A stretch of 64,000 nt of DNA from Palsa-461 sp036844945 (GTDB lineage: Bacteria; Actinomycetota; Acidimicrobiia; Acidimicrobiales; RAAP-2), in the NCBI GenBank assembly GCA_036844945.1, contig DAIUEV010000011.1, forward strand, positions 8,588-72,587. The letters run 5' to 3'. Position numbers and translations under genes: made by a program. Below, one piece after another: positions 44,860 to 52,635 of this stretch (within the stretch, counting starts at the first letter, position 1; the number at the start of each line of letters is the position of its first letter). The notes under the pieces are model-generated. The model did no database searches. It saw nothing but the letters and a program-made list of their open reading frames with translations, and was not told the origin of the DNA.

Positions 44860-45987
44860 TCAGCCCTGCGCTCCGTGGAGCGCGCGCAGGGCCCGCTGAT
44901 GCTGCTTGGGCATCGCCTTCACCGCCGTGCCGCAGGCGAGGCAGAACGCCGCGCCGGAGAGGAGCGGGACCTGGCAGTTGGCGCAGACGCCGCCGTAGCT
45001 TGTCGGGGTCGCGCCACGGGTGGCATCGGTCGCATCGGCGAGGAGCGCTTCGTGCGCCTCGTTGCGCACGAGCAAGAGCCCGACCGCAGCCAGCGCGGCG
45101 GTGATCAAGAGGGTGAGGACGGCACCCCTCTGCTCGTAGGTGCTGAGGGTGGCCACGGCCGATTCGTAGGCACCGATCAGCAGGAACCCGATCGCAAGTG
45201 CGCTCGCGTAGCGCCCGGTTCCCTGCCTCAGTCGCATCACGACGAAGGCCGCGGTCGTCGCATAGAGCACCGGCTTCGCGAAACCGAGGGTGAGGGCGAT
45301 CACCGTGTCGCGGGCCGCATCGGTGCTGTACACGGTGACACCCGCAAAGGCACCCTGCTGGATCACGATCGACTCGGCCAGCGCGAACGCGACCCCGGCG
45401 AGCGCCGCGGTCACGAGCGCGTCAAGGGCGTGGGAGAACTTCGGCCGAGTGGTGATGATGGCCGGGGCGACCTGCAAGGCCACCAGGACCGCCGCCGGGA
45501 GGATGAGGCACTCCTCGAGGAGCTGACTGGTGGTCGGGAGCGCGTTGTACAGGCCGACGAGGAAGCCGCTGTCCGAGAGCCAGTTCGTGAGGAACCCGAC
45601 TCCGACACCGAGGGCGGCCGCGAGGACCACCCCGATCCCAATCACGTACGCGGGCTCGTCGCTCCACACCTCATGGTCGTGCAGGTAGAGGAGCAGCATC
45701 CCGGGCAGGGCGACGCCCGCACACACGAGCGCGACCGGCAGGATGCCAAACGCCGCCGCGACCACCGATGCCCCCACCGCGGTGATCAGACCGAGCCGGT
45801 AGACGTGGTGTCGGTGCGCCGACACGTGCGGCATCAAGGTGCTCACCAAAGCGAGCGCGCGCACCGATTCGCCCGGGAAGGCCGCGTAATAGTCCGACCG
45901 CCGGGCGTCGGGGACGAGCACCTCACCACACGAGTGGCAAAACCGTGCCACTTCGGGGTTGGCCGCGGAGCAACGGGGACACCGCAT
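44860..45987 (-). CDS. PrsW-like polytopic membrane protein with two zinc ribbons (copy A)
   Basis: A 375-residue protein. An N-terminal zinc ribbon (CPRCSAANPEVARFCHSCG) is followed by about nine membrane helices and a C-terminal ribbon (CANCQVPLLSGAAFCLACG). The core resembles the PrsW intramembrane protease family: LLEECLILPAAVLVAL for the EE motif and ALAGVAFALAESIVIQQG for the second Glu motif. The third, histidine motif is not apparent, so catalysis is uncertain. YAAFPGESVRALALVSTLMPHVS recurs almost in register in copy B (YAAFPEEPVVRLS, FPHLS). It is divergent from the SIR2 gene. Confidence 0.65.
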   Translation of the reverse strand: MRCPRCSAANPEVARFCHSCGEVLVPDARRSDYYAAFPGESVRALALVSTLMPHVSAHRHHVYRLGLITAVGASVVAAAFGILPVALVCAGVALPGMLLLYLHDHEVWSDEPAYVIGIGVVLAAALGVGVGFLTNWLSDSGFLVGLYNALPTTSQLLEECLILPAAVLVALQVAPAIITTRPKFSHALDALVTAALAGVAFALAESIVIQQGAFAGVTVYSTDAARDTVIALTLGFAKPVLYATTAAFVVMRLRQGTGRYASALAIGFLLIGAYESAVATLSTYEQRGAVLTLLITAALAAVGLLLVRNEAHEALLADATDATRGATPTSYGGVCANCQVPLLSGAAFCLACGTAVKAMPKQHQRALRALHGAQG

Positions 45988-46029
45988 CTTGACCCCCCCT
46001 CCGTAACGCCGCGACCTCAGGCCGGTGGC

Positions 46030-46067
46030 AGGATAGGTCGGTCGACCGTAGGCTGCAACAGCTGTTG
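46030..46067. promoter_or_regulatory. promoter with two palindromes between copy A and the SIR2 gene
   Basis: On the minus strand TTGCAG (46058-46053), a 17-base spacer and TATCCT (46035-46030) form a promoter for the zinc-ribbon gene. CGGTCGACCG (46039-46048) sits inside the spacer, and CAACAGCTGTTG (46056-46067) overlaps the -35 box. Both are perfect palindromes and could be operators for a dimeric regulator. Confidence 0.6.
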
Positions 46068-46216
46068 TCCCGGGCAGGCCGGTCACCGGGGGGTCAAAGC
46101 TCCGGGCGACCGGAACCCGGCTGCCGCAGTCGAGCCGTGGAATCATTTGACCGACTGAACCGGGGGAGGGGACCTGCGATGCGTGGCGGTCGGGCCGCGG
46201 GCCCGAGTTAGTACCG

Positions 46217-47206
46217 GTGAGTGCTGCACACGTGGGCGAGCCGCAGCCGGCCCCAGGTCTTGTCGATCTGAGCGCGCACTTCGACATGGTCTGCCGCGGC
46301 TTCCGTCGCGGTCGTCTCACCCTGGTGCTCGGTGCCGGCGCGAGCCTCTTCGGTCGATCGGGTGCGGGCGCCGACACCTGGTTGGGCGCGCCCAGCGCAC
46401 CGGAGCTGGCCGCCCGTCTGGCGAAGGAGTTCCGGATATCCGAGAGCGAGGTCGGTCCCGCCGATCTGCTCGCGGTGGCCCAGTGGATCGCCGCGATGCG
46501 CGGGGGGACCACCCCGCTCTACGAGGAGCTGCACGACGTCTTCGACCGTGACCTCCCGACCACCCCGCTGCATACATTCCTGGCGGCCCTGCCGGGCCGC
46601 CTGCGCGCGAAGGGCTTGCTCGGTGAACCCCCGCTCTTCGTGACCACCAACTACGACGACCTGCTCGAACGGGCCTTCGACGACGCTCAAGAGCCCTACG
46701 ACCTGGTCGTGTACATGGCCGAAGGGGAGTACCACGGACGGTTCTGCCACCAGGCCCCTGGCGGTTCGTTGAAGCTCATCGAACAGCCAGAGGAGTACCA
46801 GGAGGCCGACCCCGCCCAACGATCGGTGATCGTGAAACTCCACGGATTCGTCGACCGACATGAGCGAGTCAACGACAGTTACGTGATCACCGAGGACCAC
46901 TACATCGAGTACCTGGGTCGGGCTGACCTCGACAAGCTCCTCCCGGTCTCGGTCATCACCAGGCTCTTGAACTGCCACCTGCTGTTCCTCGGTTACAGCC
47001 TCAGGGACTGGAACCTCCGCGCCATCCTCTTCCAGCTGCGTGCCAAGGCGAAGCCGAACGACTGGTGGGCGGTGCAGCTGGGCTGTGACGATGTCGAACG
47101 GCGGTCGTGGGAGAAGCGCGATGTCGAGATGATCGACATGCCCCTCGAGACCTACCTGGACGGTCTGAGCGAGTCGCTTGAGGCTTGGCTGGCCGAAAGG
47201 TCATGA
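46217..47206 (+). CDS. SIR2-family protein, predicted NADase
   Basis: A 329-residue stand-alone SIR2 domain of the defence-associated type. LVLGAGASLFG (residues 36-46) is the NAD loop; Asn145 in VTTNYDDLLERAF and His209 in VIVKLHGFVD are the catalytic pair; SYVITEDHYIEYL and LFLGYSLRDWNLRAIL complete the family pattern. No other domain is fused. Such proteins hydrolyse NAD upon activation rather than deacylate. The adjacent STAND ATPase gene overlaps its stop as ATGA, which strongly suggests a functional pair. The start is GTG46217; GTG46232 is an in-frame alternative. Confidence 0.85.
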   Translation: MSAAHVGEPQPAPGLVDLSAHFDMVCRGFRRGRLTLVLGAGASLFGRSGAGADTWLGAPSAPELAARLAKEFRISESEVGPADLLAVAQWIAAMRGGTTPLYEELHDVFDRDLPTTPLHTFLAALPGRLRAKGLLGEPPLFVTTNYDDLLERAFDDAQEPYDLVVYMAEGEYHGRFCHQAPGGSLKLIEQPEEYQEADPAQRSVIVKLHGFVDRHERVNDSYVITEDHYIEYLGRADLDKLLPVSVITRLLNCHLLFLGYSLRDWNLRAILFQLRAKAKPNDWWAVQLGCDDVERRSWEKRDVEMIDMPLETYLDGLSESLEAWLAERS

Positions 47207-50200
47207 CGGCGACCGCGGCGACCGGCGACAGCGGGCCGTACAAGGGCCTCACCTTTTTCACCGAGGACGACGCGGCCTACTTCTTCGGTCGGGAACGCGA
47301 CTGTGACCTGATCATCGCAAACCTCAAGGCTCGCAGGCTCGGCCTCTTGTACGGTCCAAGCGGGGTGGGCAAGAGTTCCCTCCTGCGCGCAGGGGTCGCG
47401 GCTCACCTGCGGTCAGTGGCGCGTCAAGACCGCGACGAGTTCGGCTCGGCCGAGTTCATCCCGGTGGTGTGCAGCGCATGGCGGGACGATCCGCTCGCTG
47501 CGATCCACACCAGGATCGCTGAGGCGGCGTCCGAGTTCGGCGCGTCTTCGGTCGATGGCGCAGCCTTCGGGCTCGTGCCGACCATCGAGCAGGTCTCTCG
47601 GGAGACCGGAGCGGCCATCCTCGTGATCCTCGATCAGTTCGAGGAGTACTTCCTCTACCACCCCGCGGAAAGCGGGCCGTCGACCCTCGCCGGCCAACTG
47701 CCAGCAGCGGTCAACCATGAGCGCTTGCCGGCCGGGTTCCTGATCGCCATCCGGGAGGACGCCCTCGCCCAGCTCGATCGCTTCAAGAACCAAATCCCCA
47801 CCCTCTTCGATTCGTTCCGGCGCGTCGAACCGCTCGCATCCCGGGCCGCCGAGGAAGCCATTCGCCGGCCGGTCGAGGAGTACAACCGGCTGCGACCCGC
47901 CGACGAGCACGTCAGTTTCGAGGACGCGCTCGTCGAGGCCGTCATCGACCAGGTCCGGTCGGGCAGGGTGAAGCTCGAGCAGGCCGGCGTCGGTTCTGTC
48001 GACGGGGCGGGCCGACCCGACGCCATCGAAGCGCCCTATCTCCAGCTGGTGATGACGCGACTGTGGGCGGCTGAACGAGCGGACTCGTCGACCCGCCTGC
48101 GCCTGGGCACGCTCGAAGCCTTAGGGGGCGCGCAGACGATCGTGCGCAGTCACCTGGACGCCACTTTGGATGCCCTGTCCGGGGAGAACCGTGAGACGGC
48201 TGTGCGCGTGTTCCATCACCTGGTGACGCCCTCGGGCACGAAGATCGCCCACGACATCCCGAGCCTGGTCGAGTACACCCACGAGCCGGAGGAACAGGTC
48301 CGGGACCTGTTGCAGCGCCTCGAGCAGGGTGACACCCGCATCGTCCGCTCCGTCCCGCCACCGCCCGGCACCGACGGCCCCGCGAGGTTCGAGATCTTTC
48401 ACGACGTCCTGGCGCCGGCGATTCTCGACTGGCAGCGTCGCGAGTCGACGCGCCAACTCCAACAGGAGAAGGAAGCCGCCGAGCGCGAGGCGCGTCGGCA
48501 ACGGCGCCGGGCCGGGTTTGCGTGGACCGGTGCCGTTCTCGCGTTCGCCGCACTGCTCGCGGTGATCAGCGTCCTTTACGTGTACTCGCGCAACGAGAGC
48601 GCGGCCGCCGACTCGAGAAGGCTTGCGGCCGATGCGGTCCAGAGCCTCGATTCGGACCCCGAGCTGAGCACGCTGCTCGCGCTCTCCGCCGTGGACAAGA
48701 GCCCGACGGCCGAAGCGCAGCAAGCGCTCCGTCAGGCGTTCGGGCTGACGCAAGAAGAGGCGGCCTTCCCGATGGGGGGACCGGTCATGAGCGTCGCCGT
48801 GAGCCCCAACGGGACAGAGGTGGCGGCGGCCAAGCTCAAGCTGGTCGAGGTCTGGGATCGCCGGTACCCCCACCGGCCGCCCACGATCCTGCACCCCGGG
48901 TTCAGCAACACGATCGTGCAGCACACTGCCGTGGCGTTCAGTCCCGATGGTCGGCAGCTCCTCGTTGGGACCACGGCTTACCAAGGAGTGGTGAACAACA
49001 CCGCGTATTACATCACCCGCATCGTGATCTTTGACACCAAGACGTGGCGGGTTGAACGGGTCCTCGGGCCAGCCGGTAACCCGAACACTTACACGGGCGA
49101 CTTCGCGTACTCCCCGAATGGCACTGTGCTCGCCTCTGTGAACTACATCGGCCAGTTGTGCACGTACTCCATCCCCTCCTACGTCGGTCGGTGCTCGACG
49201 CCGTTGCTCCAGGCGGACGGATCCTTTGAGCCGCTCTTCAATATCTCCTTCGACCACTCCGGGACGCGGATCGCCACCTCGGCGGGACCAGACGGGACGG
49301 TGATCTGGTCGACGGCATCGCTCACACCACTCGAGACGGTCGATCCGGTGACCGACGTCGGCCCCGTCGGAGATGCCGCGCTGAACCCGTCCGCGAGCCA
49401 ACTCGTGATCGCGGGGCGCCAGGGGCATGTCGCCGTCCTCGACCTCACTGGGCCCCAGCCGACAGTGGTGGCCGACTTCGACACCGATGCTCCAGTCGTC
49501 GCGTTCGGCCCGAACGGCCGCGAGATTCTGACGGCGGGGACCGGCGGTCAGACCACGATCTGGGATCCGACCACGAAGGTCGAGACCGTGCAGCTCAACT
49601 GCCGGTGTGGCCAGGTCGCAGCAGGCGTCTTCGACCCGACGGGCACGCCCGTCGTGGTCACCGGTAGCGAGGACGGATGGGTTCGGGTCTGGGACGCAGA
49701 ACCGCGCCAAATCTTGTTCTCGTCCCCGGTGTTTGCCGGTCCTGGCACACCCACCGACCTATCGCTCATTCCGCATTCGCACGACGTCATCTTCGAGCAC
49801 GGGGGCAAAGAGGGCGAGATCGCGAACATACGTACCGGACAGACCTTCACCGGGCCAGCGAGCGACATCGGCGTCGCGACGGTGCACAACAAGACGACCT
49901 TCGTCACGGTATACACGGACGGGAAGACGCAGGTATGGTCGCTCGACCCGGTGCGCCTGCATCCCACGCTGATCAAGAACCTCGGCCCCACCGGCGGGAG
50001 CCTCGCGGCCATGAGCCCCGATGGGCGTTGGGTCGCGGTGAGTGGCGGTTTCCTCGTGGCGTTCCTTCAAAATGTTGACAGTTCGCAGGCCGCCGAGCTC
50101 GCCGGGAGCCGGAAGTTGACCGCGGGCTATACCAAGATCGCATTCAACCCGGCAGGGACGCGGGTGATTCTGGCTTGCTCCGACGGATTGGCCAGGATGT

Positions 50201-50730
50201 GGAGCACGCAGAAGTTCTTCTTCATGACTGGCACTCGGTTGGCGCCCTACCTCGGCGCTCTGCGCGATCCCTACTCGACCGATCTGACTGACGCGCAGTT
50301 CAGCCCCGACGGCAAGTACGTGGTGGTGACCGACACGGCCGGCAACGCGATCGTCTTCGATGTCCCCACCGCTAAGGTGATACGCACCTTCAACGCCGGG
50401 ACGAACCAGTTGAACAGCGCCTCGTTCAACCCTTCGAGCACCGAGGTCGTCACGGCGGGGACCGATGGGGTCACCCGCATCTGGGACGTGTCCTCCGGTG
50501 ACGAAATCGCGGCCTTTGGGCCGGTAGATGTGCCACTGTCCGGTCCAGTCACCTCGGCCGTGTTCACCGCCAGCGGAAATGCGGTGGTCACCATCGGCAT
50601 CGACGACACCGTGCGATTCTGGTCCACCAAGAGCGCCCAAGCGCTGGTTCAGGTGGAGGCGGCAGCCCGTCAACGGGTTACCCGTGGTCTCACGCCGGCG
50701 GAGCGCTCGCTCTACCAGGTCAACCAGTAA
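47203..50730 (+). CDS. nSTAND ATPase with transmembrane helix and WD40 propeller
   Basis: A 1175-residue signal-transduction ATPase. It starts with GPYKGLTFFTEDDAAYFFGR, the nSTAND1 leader, then Walker A GPSGVGKS (51-58) and Walker B ILVILDQFEEYF (139-150), a helical winged region, and at about 438-460 one membrane helix (FAWTGAVLAFAALLAVISVL). From about residue 520 to the end run roughly ten or more WD40-like blades (SVAVSPNGTEVA, VVVTGSEDGWVRVWDA, FSPDGKYVVV, VVTAGTDGVTRIWDV). STAND proteins switch on when ligand is bound. Third codon positions have more A/T than neighbouring housekeeping genes. It has its start at ATG47203 and is 7 bases from the next gene. Confidence 0.92.
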   Translation: MTATAATGDSGPYKGLTFFTEDDAAYFFGRERDCDLIIANLKARRLGLLYGPSGVGKSSLLRAGVAAHLRSVARQDRDEFGSAEFIPVVCSAWRDDPLAAIHTRIAEAASEFGASSVDGAAFGLVPTIEQVSRETGAAILVILDQFEEYFLYHPAESGPSTLAGQLPAAVNHERLPAGFLIAIREDALAQLDRFKNQIPTLFDSFRRVEPLASRAAEEAIRRPVEEYNRLRPADEHVSFEDALVEAVIDQVRSGRVKLEQAGVGSVDGAGRPDAIEAPYLQLVMTRLWAAERADSSTRLRLGTLEALGGAQTIVRSHLDATLDALSGENRETAVRVFHHLVTPSGTKIAHDIPSLVEYTHEPEEQVRDLLQRLEQGDTRIVRSVPPPPGTDGPARFEIFHDVLAPAILDWQRRESTRQLQQEKEAAEREARRQRRRAGFAWTGAVLAFAALLAVISVLYVYSRNESAAADSRRLAADAVQSLDSDPELSTLLALSAVDKSPTAEAQQALRQAFGLTQEEAAFPMGGPVMSVAVSPNGTEVAAAKLKLVEVWDRRYPHRPPTILHPGFSNTIVQHTAVAFSPDGRQLLVGTTAYQGVVNNTAYYITRIVIFDTKTWRVERVLGPAGNPNTYTGDFAYSPNGTVLASVNYIGQLCTYSIPSYVGRCSTPLLQADGSFEPLFNISFDHSGTRIATSAGPDGTVIWSTASLTPLETVDPVTDVGPVGDAALNPSASQLVIAGRQGHVAVLDLTGPQPTVVADFDTDAPVVAFGPNGREILTAGTGGQTTIWDPTTKVETVQLNCRCGQVAAGVFDPTGTPVVVTGSEDGWVRVWDAEPRQILFSSPVFAGPGTPTDLSLIPHSHDVIFEHGGKEGEIANIRTGQTFTGPASDIGVATVHNKTTFVTVYTDGKTQVWSLDPVRLHPTLIKNLGPTGGSLAAMSPDGRWVAVSGGFLVAFLQNVDSSQAAELAGSRKLTAGYTKIAFNPAGTRVILACSDGLARMWSTQKFFFMTGTRLAPYLGALRDPYSTDLTDAQFSPDGKYVVVTDTAGNAIVFDVPTAKVIRTFNAGTNQLNSASFNPSSTEVVTAGTDGVTRIWDVSSGDEIAAFGPVDVPLSGPVTSAVFTASGNAVVTIGIDDTVRFWSTKSAQALVQVEAAARQRVTRGLTPAERSLYQVNQ

Positions 50731-50737
50731 GGCAACG

Positions 50738-52552
50738 ATGTACCTCGACCTCCTCAGTCACAAGCGGTCCCGCCGTCGGCTTCTCGTCCGGTCGGTCTGG
50801 ACAGAGCACGTCGTGCGGCGGTGGAAACGGTCGCGCACCCTGGTTCTCGCCGTGGTCGCCGACGCAGTCATCGTCCTCGGACTGATCGGTTTCACCAAGA
50901 TCTACCCGCACGAACCGTTCCTCGACTCGCTCTACCGGACGTTGCAACTCTTTGCGCTCGGCGGGTCGGTCCCGACGCATCCGAACGTCTACCTCGAGAT
51001 CGCCCGGCTCTTAGGCCCGCTCGTGATCGCGTCGGCCATCCTCAGCACGGTCTTTGCGCTGTACCGCGACCAGCTCAGCCGTTTCCGGATGCGCCACCTC
51101 CGGGGCCACGTCGTCGTTGCCGGCCTCGGAGCTGCCGGGTTCCGGGTCGCCAAGGCGTTCGCCGAGGACGACTGGTCCGTACTCGCGGTCGACCAGGACG
51201 CAAACAACGTGGCAATGGAGGGCTGTCGGGAGCGGGGAATCCATGTACTTGTGGGGGACGCCACCGACGTCCATGTCCTGCGCCAGGCCGGGGTCGGCCG
51301 AGCCGTGCTGCTCGTCGTCATGTGCGGCGATGACGGGGTCAACGTCGATGTCGCGGCCAACGCCCGGGCGATCTGCCTCGGTCACGGCAACCGGATCCTC
51401 ACGGCGTTGGTCGAATTCGACGACTTCGAGTTGTGGCACGTCATGAAGGCCCAGGCCCTGGTCGACCGGGACGAGTCGGCGTTCCGCCTGGAACTCATCA
51501 ATATCCCCGGCCTGGCGGCCGACCTGTTGCTCGACGAGCACCAGCCGTTTGATCCGTCCCGGCCCGGGTCGCCGCACGTCGTTGTCGTGGGGGCCGACGG
51601 GTTGGCCCAAAGCCTGATCGTCGGACTCCTCCGGCGCTGGGTCGTGGCCGACCGAAAGCCCGATGACGTGCTGACGGTGACGCTCGCCGGCCCACGGGCG
51701 ACCCACACCCTCGCCGGGTTCGTGGCGCGGAACCCCGAGCTGACGGACTTCCCCGCGAGCCGCCTCCGGACCTGGGAGGCGGACCTCGGAGCGGCCGGGG
51801 GCCTCGACGACGCACCTGAGGACGTGAGCGCGATGTATGTGGCGCTGGTCAGTGACACGAAGGCGCTGACGCTGGCACTCACCCTTCGCGAACGCCCGGG
51901 CCCCTGGGCCACCGTGCCGATCGTCCTCGCCGTCGCGGACCGTGACGCCGGGGTCGGCCGCACCGTCGGCCGAGGCGGCCCGGCCCTCAAGAACATCGTC
52001 GCCTTCGGCTGGCTAAGCCAGACGCTGCAGCCCGAGTGCCTGCTCGAGCACACGGTCACCGAGACGATCGCCCGGATCGGCCACCAGCTGCACTGCGAGG
52101 ACCAGTTCCGCCGCGGAGCCACCGTCGAGACCGAACCGTCACTGGTGCCCTGGGAACAGCTTCACGAGACCCTGCGCGAGTCCAACCGGCTGTGGGCCGA
52201 CGGCATGGCCGCGAAGCTCTCAACCCTGGGTTGCGTCGTCGCCCCCGCCCCGTTGGCTGACCCGCGCGAGCTCGACTTCGAGTTCACCGACGCCGAGATG
52301 GCCTCCCTCGCCCCGATGGAGCACGACCGGTGGTCGGTCGACATGAAGCGCATGGGGTATCGCCAAGGACCCCGCGACGACCGGCACCACCCGCTCATTG
52401 ACGTCCCCTTCGACGAGTTGCCCGAAGACAACAAGGAGAAGGACAGGGAGCACGTCCGGACCATGCCCGAAGTTCTGGCCAGGGCGGGCTTCCGCATCTA
52501 CCGGCTCTCGACCACCCACCCGGGGGACGCCGACCAGGTGGTCGCCCGTTGA
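50738..52552 (+). CDS. membrane TrkA-N protein with C-terminal RyR domain
   Basis: A 604-residue protein. Two helices (residues about 33-52 and 85-108) flank a loop, FLDSLYRTLQLFALGGSVPT, resembling a two-helix potassium-channel pore but lacking the T-x-G-Y-G filter. Then a TrkA-N/RCK Rossmann domain (HVVVAGLGAAGFRVAKAF, GLGAAG 129-134) and a second Rossmann-like lobe (HVVVVGADGLAQSLIVGLL). Residues about 516-590 are a RyR domain: EHDRWSVDMKRMGYRQGPR, HHPLIDVPFDELPEDNKEKD, AGFRIYRL. TrkA-N binds NAD or nucleotides. It is the third gene of the SIR2-STAND operon. Confidence 0.85.
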   Translation: MYLDLLSHKRSRRRLLVRSVWTEHVVRRWKRSRTLVLAVVADAVIVLGLIGFTKIYPHEPFLDSLYRTLQLFALGGSVPTHPNVYLEIARLLGPLVIASAILSTVFALYRDQLSRFRMRHLRGHVVVAGLGAAGFRVAKAFAEDDWSVLAVDQDANNVAMEGCRERGIHVLVGDATDVHVLRQAGVGRAVLLVVMCGDDGVNVDVAANARAICLGHGNRILTALVEFDDFELWHVMKAQALVDRDESAFRLELINIPGLAADLLLDEHQPFDPSRPGSPHVVVVGADGLAQSLIVGLLRRWVVADRKPDDVLTVTLAGPRATHTLAGFVARNPELTDFPASRLRTWEADLGAAGGLDDAPEDVSAMYVALVSDTKALTLALTLRERPGPWATVPIVLAVADRDAGVGRTVGRGGPALKNIVAFGWLSQTLQPECLLEHTVTETIARIGHQLHCEDQFRRGATVETEPSLVPWEQLHETLRESNRLWADGMAAKLSTLGCVVAPAPLADPRELDFEFTDAEMASLAPMEHDRWSVDMKRMGYRQGPRDDRHHPLIDVPFDELPEDNKEKDREHVRTMPEVLARAGFRIYRLSTTHPGDADQVVAR

Positions 52553-52609
52553 GCGGACGCCAAGGCCCGCGACGGCGGTACGGGTGGGACGGCTGGAGGG
52601 GCTTCTGCC

Positions 52610-52615
52610 TATCCT
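52610..52615 (+). promoter_or_regulatory. -10 box TATCCT before the S53 protease
   Basis: TATCCT lies 20 bases before ATG52636, within the 83-base gap after the RyR gene. It suggests that the protease and downstream genes can also be transcribed on their own. Confidence 0.4.
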
Positions 52616-52635
52616 CCCTCACTGGTGCAGCGGCC

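Noticed and set aside
52549..52635. TTG52549 start for the S53 protease overlapping the RyR stop
   Set aside because: The extra 29 residues precede the signal peptide with no similarity to a leader, and a -10 box at 52610 would start the RNA inside this stretch; ATG52636 fits better.
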